Source: Clostridia bacterium
GTDB taxonomy: Bacteria > Bacillota > Clostridia > Christensenellales > Aristaeellaceae
Assembly: GCA_017936375.1 (NCBI GenBank)
Contig: JAGBFR010000058.1
Span: 1 to 38,035, forward strand
Length of the DNA: 38,035 nt
Direction of reading: 5' to 3'
Part shown: one piece after another, positions 17,156-25,207 of the stretch
How positions within the stretch are numbered: the first letter of the stretch is position 1
Layout: every line of letters begins with the position of its first letter
Notes under the pieces: model-generated
What the model was told of the DNA's origin: nothing
What the model saw: only the letters and a program-made list of their open reading frames with translations
Databases searched by the model: none
Translations under genes and position numbers: made by a program

Positions 17156-18196
17156 ATGGAGACGGACGTCAGACTGACGAAGCTCGCCGGCTGCGCGGGC
17201 TGCGGGGCGAAGCTGGGCGCGGGCACGCTGGCGAAGATGCTCGAGGGCTTTCAGACGCACAGCGATCCCCGGCTTATCGTGGGCTATGACAAGAGCGACG
17301 ACGCGAGCGTTTATGTGATCGACGAGCAGACGGCGATCATCCAGACGACGGATTTTTTCCCGCCGATTGTGGACGACCCGTTCCTCTATGGGCGGATTGC
17401 GGCGGTCAATGCGCTCAGCGACGTATATGCCATGGGCGGCGAGCCGAGGCTTGCTCTCAATATCCTCTGCGCGGCGCAGGGGATGGCGGAGGAGACCGTG
17501 CGCGAGATTCTGCGCGGCGGCTATGACGCGGCATACGAGGCCGGCGCGATCATCACCGGCGGGCACACCATCCGCGGCGCGGAGCCGATCTACGGCCTTG
17601 CGGTGACGGGCTTCGCTCATCCGGATCGGGTGCTGACCAACAGCGGCGCGAGGCCCGGCGATGTGCTGATCCTCACCAAGCCGCTGGGCGTGGGCATCCT
17701 GACCACGGCGGCGAAGGCGGAGCTGGCGGATGGGGCGGTCATGGCGCGCATCCACGCGCAGATGGCGGCGCTCAATAAGAACGCGCGCGATATCATGGTC
17801 AGGTATCCCGTGAATGCCTGCACGGATGTGACGGGCTTTGCCCTGATGGGACACAGCCTGGAGATGGCGCAGGGCAGCGGATGCAGCATCCACCTGACGG
17901 CGGGGAGCATCCCGTATCATCCCGAGGCGCTGGAGATGGCTTCGATGGGCATCGTGCCCGAGGGCGCATACCGCAATCGTGCCTTTGCCGAGGCGTCGGT
18001 GAAGGTCTGCGCGGACATTCCGCTGGCGATGCAGGATATCTTCTACGACCCGCAGACCAGCGGCGGCCTGATGATGGCCGTGCCTGAGCGGGATGCGCAG
18101 GCCTGCCTCGCCGCGCTGCGGGACGCGATCCCGGCGGCGGCGGTCGTCGGCTATGTGACGGAAAAACAGGAATACGATCTGTATCTGGAGCGGTAA
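17156..18196 (+). CDS. selD: Selenide, water dikinase
   Basis: This 346-residue enzyme makes selenophosphate from selenide and ATP, the selenium donor for selenoproteins, tRNA and the labile selenium cofactor. The catalytic segment aligns as AGCGAK with Cys16 and Lys19, so this is a cysteine form rather than a selenocysteine form. ATP-binding marks include DKSDDASVY (45-53), TTDFFPPIVDDP (64-75) and NALSDVYAMGG (85-95), with LTKPLGVGIL and a C-terminal DPQTSGGLM. ATG 17156 is preferred over an in-frame TTG at 17135, because GAGG lies 5 bases before the ATG while the TTG has no good ribosome-binding site. The yqeB start follows 1 base after its stop. Confidence 0.93.
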   Translation: METDVRLTKLAGCAGCGAKLGAGTLAKMLEGFQTHSDPRLIVGYDKSDDASVYVIDEQTAIIQTTDFFPPIVDDPFLYGRIAAVNALSDVYAMGGEPRLALNILCAAQGMAEETVREILRGGYDAAYEAGAIITGGHTIRGAEPIYGLAVTGFAHPDRVLTNSGARPGDVLILTKPLGVGILTTAAKAELADGAVMARIHAQMAALNKNARDIMVRYPVNACTDVTGFALMGHSLEMAQGSGCSIHLTAGSIPYHPEALEMASMGIVPEGAYRNRAFAEASVKVCADIPLAMQDIFYDPQTSGGLMMAVPERDAQACLAALRDAIPAAAVVGYVTEKQEYDLYLER

Positions 18197-18197
18197 T

Positions 18198-19025
18198 ATG
18201 GAGAATCTGATCATCGTGCGCGGCGGCGGCGATCTGGCGACGGGCACGATCTATAAGCTGCATCGCTGCGGCTTCCCCGTGCTCGTGCTGGAGACGGACA
18301 GCCCCTCCGCCATCCGCAGGAATGTGGCCTTCAGCGAGGCCGTCTACGCCGGCGTGCAGACGGTGGAGGATATGACCTGCACCCTCGCGTGCAGCGAGGA
18401 GGAGGCGCTCGCCCTCCTTGAAGCGGGGCGGCTTGCCATGCTGGTGGATCCCGAGGGGGCGTGCATCCCGCGCCTTCGCCCGATGGCCGTGGTGGATGCG
18501 ATCCTCGCCAAGCGGAATCTGGGCACGCACCGGGGCATGGCCTCCGTCACCGTGGCGCTGGGCCCGGGCTTCTGCGCGGGGGAGGACGTTGACGCGGTCG
18601 TGGAGACGAAGCGCGGGCATGCGCTCGGCCGGGTGATCCTCAGGGGCTGCGCTGCGGCCAATACCGGCGTGCCGGGCGTCATCGGCGGCTATGGAAAAGA
18701 GCGCGTCATCCACAGCCCGGCGGCGGGCGTGCTGCGCGGCGTGCGCCGGATCACGGACACGGTGGCGGCGGGCGAGGTGATCGCCTATATTGACACGGAC
18801 GGGCAGAGCGTGCCCGTCGTCACGCAGATCGGCGGCCTGCTGCGCGGGCTGATCCGCGACGGATACCCGGTCACCAAGGGATTCAAGATTGCGGACGTCG
18901 ATCCCCGGACGGAGGAATACGGCAACTGCTTCACCATCTCCGACAAGGCCCGCTGCATCGCGGGTGGCGTGCTGGAGGCGATCCTCATGCTGCGGGCGCG
19001 CGGCGGCCAAAACGATATCGGATAA
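18198..19025 (+). CDS. yqeB: YqeB family selenium-dependent molybdenum hydroxylase maturation protein
   Basis: This 275-residue protein matches the EF2563/YqeB family (TIGR03309), whose members occur almost only in genomes with selenium-dependent molybdenum hydroxylases. It opens with a Rossmann-like VRGGGDLATGTIYKL (7-21), has LETDSPSAIRRNVAFSEAVY near 36-55, LVDPEG, and a C-terminal KGFKIADVDPR that is conserved in the family. Biochemical function is unknown; a role in inserting or protecting the labile selenium ligand at molybdenum is inferred in the literature from co-occurrence. Its ATG is 1 base beyond the selD stop, so the two are translationally coupled. Confidence 0.87.
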   Translation: MENLIIVRGGGDLATGTIYKLHRCGFPVLVLETDSPSAIRRNVAFSEAVYAGVQTVEDMTCTLACSEEEALALLEAGRLAMLVDPEGACIPRLRPMAVVDAILAKRNLGTHRGMASVTVALGPGFCAGEDVDAVVETKRGHALGRVILRGCAAANTGVPGVIGGYGKERVIHSPAAGVLRGVRRITDTVAAGEVIAYIDTDGQSVPVVTQIGGLLRGLIRDGYPVTKGFKIADVDPRTEEYGNCFTISDKARCIAGGVLEAILMLRARGGQNDIG

Positions 19026-19049
19026 ACATGTGAAAGGAAGGGCGCGGCC

Positions 19050-20438
19050 ATGATCAGAGCGTATGTCGGCTCCGGCGGAAAGACCACGCTGATCAAAAAG
19101 ACGGCGGAGGACTGCCGCAGACAGGGGCTTCGCGTCCTTGTGACGACGAGCACGCATATGCGCGCCGAGGCGGAGGCGATCCTCTCCTGCGAGGCGGAGG
19201 AGATCATCCGCGCGCTCGATGAAAAGGGCTATGCGATGGCGGGCTGCGATCTGGGCGAAAAGATGGGTCCGCTCCCGCCGCAGGTCTATCAAGCGGCGTG
19301 CGCGCATGCGGACATGGTGCTCGTGGAGGCGGATGGCTCCAGGCATCTGCCGATCAAATTCCCGAACACGACGGAGCCTGTGATCGATGAGAACGTCGAG
19401 GAGATCGTCGTCGTCTGCGGGCTGCATGCGCTGGGAAAGCCGCTTGGCCGCGTTGCGCACAGGAAGGAGCTTGTGATTTCCTGCCTGGGCGCGGCGGAGG
19501 ATACGATCATCACGCCGGAGCATGTTCAGAAGCTGGTGACGCAGGGATATCTGATCCCCCTGAGGGAGAAATACCCCGGCAGGCGCGTCAGCGTGCATGC
19601 CACCCACGACGGCTCGCTCTATCAGCGTGCGGTCGCCGGCCTGCTTGAGGCGGAGGCGGATGTGGGCATGATCCGGGCGGAGTGGTTCGCCCTGCAGCCG
19701 GAATTGGTCATCTGCGGCGCGGGTCATGTGGCGCACGAGGTGGCGCAGATGGCCGCGATGCTCGACCTGCGCGTACGCGTGATCGACGACAGGCCGGAGT
19801 TTGCCAACAGGGAGCGCTTCCCCCTTGCGGCGGATGTGATCTGCGATTCCTTTGAAAACATCGCGCAGCATCTCGTTCCGGATGCGTTTTACACGGTTTT
19901 GACGCGCGGGCACAAGGAGGACTTCCGCTGTGTGAAGGCCATTCTCCGTTCGCGCTATCGCTATCTGGGCATGATCGGCAGCCGCTACAAGGTCGGCGCG
20001 ACGATGGAGCGCCTGCGCGGCGAGGGCTTTGCGCAGGAGGAATTGGAGCGGATCTTTGCGCCCATCGGGCTCGCCATCGGCGCGAAGACGCCGGCGGAGA
20101 TCGCGGTGAGCATCCTCGCGCAGGTTATTCAGGAGAAGAACAAGGCCTTTTCCTCCTGCGTGACGAGGGAGATGAGCGCCTCGCGCGAGCCGGGCATGCT
20201 CCTTGTGATCATCGACAAGCAGGGCTCCGCGCCGCGCGGCGTGGGCAGCATGATGCTCGTCACAAAGGACGGCAGCATGGGCAGCGTCGGCGGCGGCGCG
20301 TCGGAATATGCCGCCCTGTGCGAGGCGCGGGAGGGCGGCGGCGTGCGCATCCGCGATTATCAGCTCAACAGCGCGCAGAGCGCACAGGAGGGCATGATCT
20401 GCGGCGGCAGCTGCCGGGTGCTGTTCATCCCTGTATGA
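19050..20438 (+). CDS. YqeC-XdhC fusion with domains in swapped order
   Basis: This 462-residue protein joins three parts. Residues 1-210 match YqeC (TIGR03172), with a P-loop-like GSGGKTT at 7-13, TTSTHM (32-37) and EADGSRHLPIKFP (93-105). Residues 218-362 are the XdhC C-terminal Rossmann domain (ICGAGHVAHEV, VIDDRPEFAN, LTRGHKEDF, LGMIGSR, GLAIGAKTPAEIA). Residues 375-462 match the XdhC/CoxI domain (QGSAPRGVGSMML, SVGGGASEY, and CGGSC at 451-455), which normally comes first in XdhC. XdhC proteins bind molybdenum cofactor and promote sulfuration of hydroxylases; here the selenium analogue is likely. AAAGGAAGG lies before ATG 19050. Last gene of the operon, followed by a strong terminator. 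Confidence 0.85.
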   Translation: MIRAYVGSGGKTTLIKKTAEDCRRQGLRVLVTTSTHMRAEAEAILSCEAEEIIRALDEKGYAMAGCDLGEKMGPLPPQVYQAACAHADMVLVEADGSRHLPIKFPNTTEPVIDENVEEIVVVCGLHALGKPLGRVAHRKELVISCLGAAEDTIITPEHVQKLVTQGYLIPLREKYPGRRVSVHATHDGSLYQRAVAGLLEAEADVGMIRAEWFALQPELVICGAGHVAHEVAQMAAMLDLRVRVIDDRPEFANRERFPLAADVICDSFENIAQHLVPDAFYTVLTRGHKEDFRCVKAILRSRYRYLGMIGSRYKVGATMERLRGEGFAQEELERIFAPIGLAIGAKTPAEIAVSILAQVIQEKNKAFSSCVTREMSASREPGMLLVIIDKQGSAPRGVGSMMLVTKDGSMGSVGGGASEYAALCEAREGGGVRIRDYQLNSAQSAQEGMICGGSCRVLFIPV

Positions 20439-20472
20439 CAATGGAAATAATGCATAAGTGATGTATAAATAT

Positions 20473-20524
20473 ATCCTGTTCGCATAAACGGAGCGTTTAT
20501 GTGGACAGGATGTTTTGCTTTTTG
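20473..20524 (+). terminator. Terminator of the selenium-cofactor operon
   Basis: An 18-bp stem, including two wobble pairs, is formed by 20473-20490 and 20494-20511 around a GAG loop. It is followed by a T-rich tail (gttttgcttttt). Confidence 0.85.
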
Positions 20525-20536
20525 GGCCTGAATGAA

Positions 20537-20565
20537 TTGACAATGAAGGGACAAAGAGCTATACT
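20537..20565 (+). promoter_or_regulatory. Promoter of the secreted PNPOx-like gene
   Basis: A perfect TTGACA at 20537-20542 and TATACT at 20560-20565 are spaced 17 bases. They lie just after the upstream terminator, so the following gene is an independent unit. Confidence 0.75.
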
Positions 20566-20601
20566 TCAGATAGTCAGAATTATCGATCAGGAGGTTTTTC
20601 C

Positions 20602-21711
20602 ATGATGATGAAGAAGTTTGCTGCGCTGATTCTGGCGCTGCTGATGCTCGCCTGCACCGCCTGCGCGGAGAGCACGGACGCGACCAGCACCGCTACCCCG
20701 ACGGACGAGGCCTTCCACGAGTGGGCCCTTGCCAATGGCTATGTGAAGATTGAGACCGACGCCATCTCCTCTGCGACCGAGAATAAGGCCGGCGGCGTCA
20801 ACTACGGCGCGATCGAGTGGAGCGAGGAGCTTCAGGTGACCGCGATCAAGGAATTCCTCAAGGGCGGCCACTATCTGGGCAGCGCCGACTTTGCTCAGGA
20901 CGATTCCGGCTACAACTACCGCGAGATGTACCAGATGGCGACCAGCCGCAACAACGTCCCGTCCAACACCAACCTTGAGCTCGTGCTCGACGCGGACAAC
21001 CTGCATCTGCTGGGCGTCTCCGAGGCCGGCACGACCAAGACCATCGAGTTCCAGCGCAACCCGAAGGTCTCCATCAGCTGGTGCCGTCAGATTCGTCCCG
21101 AGGAGGAGGAAGTCTACAACTACTACTGCTCCTACGGCGTGCAGTATGACGGCGAGGTGCGCATTTACACCGCCGCCGATCTGGAGACCGAAGAGGGCCA
21201 GAACGCCCTGCTGAATCTCTTTGACAAGTACTATCCGACGCTGGCCTCCAACTGGGGCGCCTACAGCGCGACCTTCGCTGGCAAGACCGACGAGGCCGAA
21301 ATCCGCGCGGGCAAGCTGGGCTACATCACCAACAGCCTGAGCAGCGGCGCGATGGTCATCTACGAGGTCATCCCGACCCGCATCGTCGTGACTGCGCCGT
21401 TCCTGATGAATATGTCCCCGTCCATGGCCAATGGCGCCCGATTCACCGCCGTGCAGGAGGGTGAGCCGAAGTACGCCTACACGCTGGGCCTCACCGAGGG
21501 CTTCCTTGACAAGCTCGTGGCTTTCAAGAATGAATTCATCTCCACCGAAGAGGGTCTCGCCGCTGTGAATGCGTACTACTCCACCGGCATGTATCCGATG
21601 CTCGACGGCCTCTGCGCGACCTATGGCGCGCCGACCAGCCTGCAGCTGGCGCTGCAGGAGAACAGCGCCGCCGGCCTGAAGACCCAGACCACCTACATTC
21701 CCGCGAAGTAA
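20602..21711 (+). CDS. Secreted protein with PNPOx-like (split beta-barrel) core
   Basis: This 369-residue protein has a signal peptide (MMMKKF, then a Leu/Ala core) ending in LACTACAES, which also reads as a lipobox, so it may be a lipoprotein. A Ser/Thr-rich linker follows. Residues around 110-205 resemble the flavin-binding split barrel of pyridoxamine 5'-phosphate oxidase-like proteins: NTNLELVLDADNLHLLGVS, then KTIEFQRNPKVSISW, then a YDGEVRIYT strand. The regions before and after have no family I recognise. AGGAGG lies 7 bases before ATG 20602. It has its own promoter and terminator. A flavin- or haem-linked redox role outside the membrane is possible, but it could equally be a non-enzymatic binder. 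Confidence 0.55.
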   Translation: MMMKKFAALILALLMLACTACAESTDATSTATPTDEAFHEWALANGYVKIETDAISSATENKAGGVNYGAIEWSEELQVTAIKEFLKGGHYLGSADFAQDDSGYNYREMYQMATSRNNVPSNTNLELVLDADNLHLLGVSEAGTTKTIEFQRNPKVSISWCRQIRPEEEEVYNYYCSYGVQYDGEVRIYTAADLETEEGQNALLNLFDKYYPTLASNWGAYSATFAGKTDEAEIRAGKLGYITNSLSSGAMVIYEVIPTRIVVTAPFLMNMSPSMANGARFTAVQEGEPKYAYTLGLTEGFLDKLVAFKNEFISTEEGLAAVNAYYSTGMYPMLDGLCATYGAPTSLQLALQENSAAGLKTQTTYIPAK

Positions 21712-21726
21712 GCGGCATATTCCTGC

Positions 21727-21755
21727 CCCGCCCGGCGTGATCCGGGCGGGTTTTT
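21727..21755 (+). terminator. Intrinsic terminator
   Basis: CCCGCCCGG at 21727-21735 pairs with 21742-21750, followed by TTTTT. It ends the secreted PNPOx-like gene. Confidence 0.88.
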
Positions 21756-21813
21756 CTGTCCGGGCGCTGGTTGGGGCGACGGGCAGCCGGGAAAATAATG
21801 CGCAGCCCGCTGC

Positions 21814-21842
21814 TTTACATTCCTCACAATGTGTAATAGAAT
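21814..21842 (+). promoter_or_regulatory. Promoter of the GH-A glycosidase gene
   Basis: TTTACA at 21814-21819 and TAGAAT at 21837-21842 are spaced 17 bases, about 50 bases before the start codon. Confidence 0.6.
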
Positions 21843-21890
21843 GAAGAAAACGACAATGACCGCCGTGCGGGGCGGCAGCGAGGTGTGCAT

Positions 21891-23864
21891 ATGAAGATCA
21901 ATTGGATGGAGGAAAGCAGGCTCCTGCGCGGTGCGCACATGGACGGCGATACGCTGCGCCTGCCGGCAGCGGGCGGCGGAATCGATCTGCCGGAGATTGC
22001 GGCGGCGAAGGATCGCTATCTCAATATCACCCTGACCGTGCTGGAGGCGCATTCCATGGCCTTTGAGTTCAGGGCGTATGCGAAGGGCGAGGAGGAGCCG
22101 CGCGTGATCGTACGCTTTGGCCTGCTCCCGCGCTACAGGACGAATCTGTATATCGATATGAACTGGCTGGATGGCCACATCCTCTTTCCGGGGCATATCC
22201 CGGGCGAATTGAAGGTGGTCTGCCACGGCTCGCGCATTGCGCGCAGCGAGATTGCCCGCGCGGAGCTGGTGAGCATGCCGGTCTTCCACGACATTGCCGT
22301 GAAGCTGGAGTCGCTTGAACTGAGCGATACGCCCTGCCGCGCCGAGCTGCCGGAGGGGGAGAAGCTGGTGGACGAGATGGGCCAGTACATCCCCAAGGAC
22401 TGGGCGGGCAAGGTGCCCTCCGTCGAGGCGATGGTGCAGGCGATCCATGCGCAGGCTGCCCGGCCGGACAGCTATCCCCTGAACTGGACGAAGTGGGGCG
22501 GCGACGCGGCGCGGAAGATGGGCGAGGGCACGGGCTTCTTTACCAAGGTGAAGAAGGACGGCCGCTGGTACCTGCTCGACCCCGACGGCTGCGCATTCTT
22601 CAGCCAGGGGCCGGACTGCGTGGTCGCCCGTGCGGACGCGCGCGTGGACGGGCTCGAGCCGCTGCTCACCTATGACCCGGGCGACGATCCCGTGCTCGTG
22701 GAGCCGATGGCCCACGACTGGGGCGAAAACGACCGCGGCAGGGGCCGCCTCATCTCCTATGAGCGGGCGAATTTGATGCGCGCCTTCGGCGCGGACTGGA
22801 GCGAGTGCTGGAAGGCGATGATCACCGCGCAGCTCAAGGGCATGGGCATGAACACGCTGGGCAACTGGACAGACCCGGCGATGTACGGCAGGATGCCGTA
22901 TGTGACGATGCTGCCCCGCTTCCCGGAGACGGCGCACGCCATCTTCCGCGATTTTCCGGACGTCCTCTCGCCTGAGTACCGCGAGGATGCGGCCCGCTGC
23001 GCGCAGAAGCTTGCCGCCCGCAGGGATGATCCGTACATGATCGGCTACTTCCTGCGCAATGAGCCGGGCTGGGCATTTGTGGATAACCTGATCATTGCCG
23101 ACGAGGTGCTGCGCGATCCGGCGGATACGTACTGCCGCCGCGATCTTGCGAAGTGGCTTGAGGAAAAGTACGGCGATATTGCCGCGCTCAATGCGGCGTG
23201 GGGGACGGGCTTTGCGGGCTTTGAGGCGTTCTCTGCGCCGATGGCGAAGGCGTCAGCCTTCTCCGCGCAGGCGGAGTCTGACCTGCGCGCGTATTCTGCA
23301 AAGCTCATCCGCGCCTATACGGAGATTCCGTCGGCGGCCTGCCGCGCGGTTGATCCCAACCACATGATCCTCGGCATGCGCTGGGCGTGGATCTCCGATC
23401 CGGTGCTGGCCTCCGGCTGGGAGTGCTTCGACGTCTTCTCCATCAACTGCTATGCGGTCGACCCGACGAAGTCGATTGAGCGCGTGCGCGAATTGGGCGT
23501 GGATCTGCCGGTGATGATCGGCGAATTCCATTTCGGCGCGCTGGACGCGGGCCTTGTGGCCACGGGCCTTGAGGCTGTCGCCACGCAGGAGGAGCGCGGC
23601 AGGGCCTATCGCTATTACATTGAGCATGCCGCTGCGCATCCCATGTGCGTGGGCTGCCATTACTTCCAGTGCTATGACCAGTTTGTTCTCGGACGATTTG
23701 ACGGCGAGAATTACAACATCGGCCTCTTTGACGTCTGCCTGCAGCCCTATCCGAAGATGGAAGCGGCAATTCTCGCCTGTGCGCAGGGCATGTATGCCAT
23801 CCATGCCGGCGAGGCGCAGCCCACGCAGGACAAGCCCAAGATGCTGCCGATGATTGCCTACTGA
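21891..23864 (+). CDS. Clan GH-A glycosidase, GH42/GH50-like
   Basis: This 657-residue protein has an N-terminal beta-rich, CBM-like region (about 1-145). A (beta/alpha)8 barrel follows, opening with GRWYLLDPDGCAFFSQGPDCV (225-245), a phrase typical of GH50-type agarase and related beta-galactosidase-like enzymes. Clan GH-A catalytic residues are visible: Glu391 in FLRNEPGW as acid/base and Glu545 in VMIGEFHFG as likely nucleophile. There is no signal peptide, so it should cleave imported oligosaccharides. ATG 21891 is chosen because GCGAGG lies 7 bases upstream; an in-frame GTG at 21885 is less likely. The LacI regulator gene follows 73 bases after its stop. Whether the bond cut is beta-galactosidic is not shown by sequence. 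Confidence 0.7.
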   Translation: MKINWMEESRLLRGAHMDGDTLRLPAAGGGIDLPEIAAAKDRYLNITLTVLEAHSMAFEFRAYAKGEEEPRVIVRFGLLPRYRTNLYIDMNWLDGHILFPGHIPGELKVVCHGSRIARSEIARAELVSMPVFHDIAVKLESLELSDTPCRAELPEGEKLVDEMGQYIPKDWAGKVPSVEAMVQAIHAQAARPDSYPLNWTKWGGDAARKMGEGTGFFTKVKKDGRWYLLDPDGCAFFSQGPDCVVARADARVDGLEPLLTYDPGDDPVLVEPMAHDWGENDRGRGRLISYERANLMRAFGADWSECWKAMITAQLKGMGMNTLGNWTDPAMYGRMPYVTMLPRFPETAHAIFRDFPDVLSPEYREDAARCAQKLAARRDDPYMIGYFLRNEPGWAFVDNLIIADEVLRDPADTYCRRDLAKWLEEKYGDIAALNAAWGTGFAGFEAFSAPMAKASAFSAQAESDLRAYSAKLIRAYTEIPSAACRAVDPNHMILGMRWAWISDPVLASGWECFDVFSINCYAVDPTKSIERVRELGVDLPVMIGEFHFGALDAGLVATGLEAVATQEERGRAYRYYIEHAAAHPMCVGCHYFQCYDQFVLGRFDGENYNIGLFDVCLQPYPKMEAAILACAQGMYAIHAGEAQPTQDKPKMLPMIAY

Positions 23865-23937
23865 CGCTTTCCCCGCTGCACCGGGGGAGATGCGATGTAC
23901 GCTCAACGGTGCATTCTCAATGGAGGGAAGCAAAACC

Positions 23938-24981
23938 ATGAACAAGAAGCATGTGACCATCTACGACATCGCGAGGGAGGCGGAGGTCTCCCCGGCGACG
24001 GTCTCGCGTATCCTGCGCGGGAGCAGCTACGTCAGCGAGGAAAAACGCTGGCGCGTCACGCAGCTCATCGAGAAATACAACTTCCGGCCTAATGCCGCCG
24101 CCCGCGCGCTTACCAAGACGCAGACGCGCCTTGTCGGCATGGTCATGGCGGATGTGGGCAATCCATACCACAGCAGCCTCTTTACAGCCTGCGTCGCCGA
24201 GGCGCACAGGCGCGGCTATGCGACGATGATGTTTAACACGCTCTCCCGCCCGGAGATGGAGGAGGAGGCCGTCCTGCGCCTGCTCGAGCAGCGCGTGGAT
24301 GCGATCATCATCTCCGGCGGCAGCATTGATCGCGAGGTGCTCGAGCCGGACTTTGTCCAGCTGCTGGAGACGGCGATGAAGAATGTGCCCATCATTGCCG
24401 CCTCGCGCAGCAAGGACGAGCGCATCTTCGGCGTTGAGGTCGATCATGTGGGCTCGGTCGATCTGGCGATGGCGCATCTGCTTGCGCTGGGGCACAGGGA
24501 TATCGGCTTCATCTACTCCGGCGCGCACAACTATGGCACGCAGGAGAAGCTCGACTGCTTCCGCCGGCATATGGAAGCCGCCGGCTTGCCCGTGCGGGAG
24601 GAATGGCTGATCGACGTGGTCAATTATTCCTGCGAGGCGGGGCGGCTTGGGGCGGAGCGCCTTGTCCGACTGCCTGTGCGCCCCACGGCGGTGATTGGTA
24701 TGAATGATCTGGTCGCCTCGGGCGTCATGCAGGGGCTGCATGCCTCCGGCGTGCGCATCCCGCAGGACATCTCCATCGTCGGCTTTGACAATACCTTCAT
24801 CACACAGATTCTTTCACCCCAGCTCACGTCGGTGGGGTATGATTACAATGTCTATGCGGCGATGCTCATGGATGCCGTTACGGCTTCGATTGACGGCCAG
24901 CACATCGGGCAGAACAGGCGCGTCCCCGCCATGCTCAGCGTGAAGGAGACCACATCGCCGCCCATGACGGCAGGAATATGA
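23938..24981 (+). CDS. LacI family transcriptional regulator
   Basis: This 347-residue repressor-type protein has the LacI helix-turn-helix at residues 5-55 (VTIYDIAREAEVSPATVSRIL), with the hinge-proximal NAAARALT, followed by the periplasmic-binding-protein-like sugar domain (GMVMADVGNPYHSSLF, IGFIYSG, GMNDLVASGVMQGL, VGFDNT). The start is ATG 23938, with GGAGGGAAG upstream; further upstream codons in frame lack family similarity. It sits between the GH-A glycosidase and the ABC transporter operon, whose promoter carries a perfect palindrome. It therefore very likely controls those genes in response to an imported sugar. The ligand is unknown. Confidence 0.92.
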   Translation: MNKKHVTIYDIAREAEVSPATVSRILRGSSYVSEEKRWRVTQLIEKYNFRPNAAARALTKTQTRLVGMVMADVGNPYHSSLFTACVAEAHRRGYATMMFNTLSRPEMEEEAVLRLLEQRVDAIIISGGSIDREVLEPDFVQLLETAMKNVPIIAASRSKDERIFGVEVDHVGSVDLAMAHLLALGHRDIGFIYSGAHNYGTQEKLDCFRRHMEAAGLPVREEWLIDVVNYSCEAGRLGAERLVRLPVRPTAVIGMNDLVASGVMQGLHASGVRIPQDISIVGFDNTFITQILSPQLTSVGYDYNVYAAMLMDAVTASIDGQHIGQNRRVPAMLSVKETTSPPMTAGI

Positions 24982-24993
24982 TGCGAATCACAC

Positions 24994-25022
24994 GACCGGA
25001 GGAAAAACTCACCGGTCTTTTT
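24994..25022 (+). terminator. Intrinsic terminator after the LacI regulator
   Basis: GACCGG at 24994-24999 pairs with CCGGTC at 25012-25017, followed by TTTTT. The stem is short (6 bp) with partial extension, so efficiency may be moderate. Confidence 0.6.
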
Positions 25023-25042
25023 GTTTAATTTGTGCAATCTGC

Positions 25043-25072
25043 TTGACGAATTTGGGGGGGATGTGTTATATT
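25043..25072 (+). promoter_or_regulatory. Promoter of the ABC sugar transporter operon
   Basis: TTGACG at 25043-25048 and TATATT at 25067-25072 (spacer 18, with an upstream TGTGT making an extended -10) lie directly before the palindrome at 25077-25096. A G run fills part of the spacer. Confidence 0.65.
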
Positions 25073-25076
25073 GACC

Positions 25077-25096
25077 ATATGAAACGGGTTTCATAT
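25077..25096. promoter_or_regulatory. LacI-type operator candidate
   Basis: ATATGAAAC at 25077-25085 and its exact complement GTTTCATAT at 25088-25096 flank a GG centre, a perfect 20-bp dyad. It spans the expected transcription start just after the -10, the usual place for a LacI-family roadblock. The neighbouring LacI gene is the obvious binding partner. Confidence 0.75.
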
Positions 25097-25207
25097 TGTC
25101 TATTTGTGTCGCCTCTATTCAGGCCGATCGGCAGTAGGTGAAACCAGAATAAATGTGAGCATCGTGTGCCGAGCGGTAAGGCGCATGTGCGAAAGGAGCT
25201 GGAAACC

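Noticed and set aside
17799-20543. 914-codon minus-strand frame opposite selD, yqeB and yqeC-xdhC
   Set aside because: Same cause: compositional shadow with Arg/His/Ala-rich sequence, no family likeness and no ribosome-binding site.
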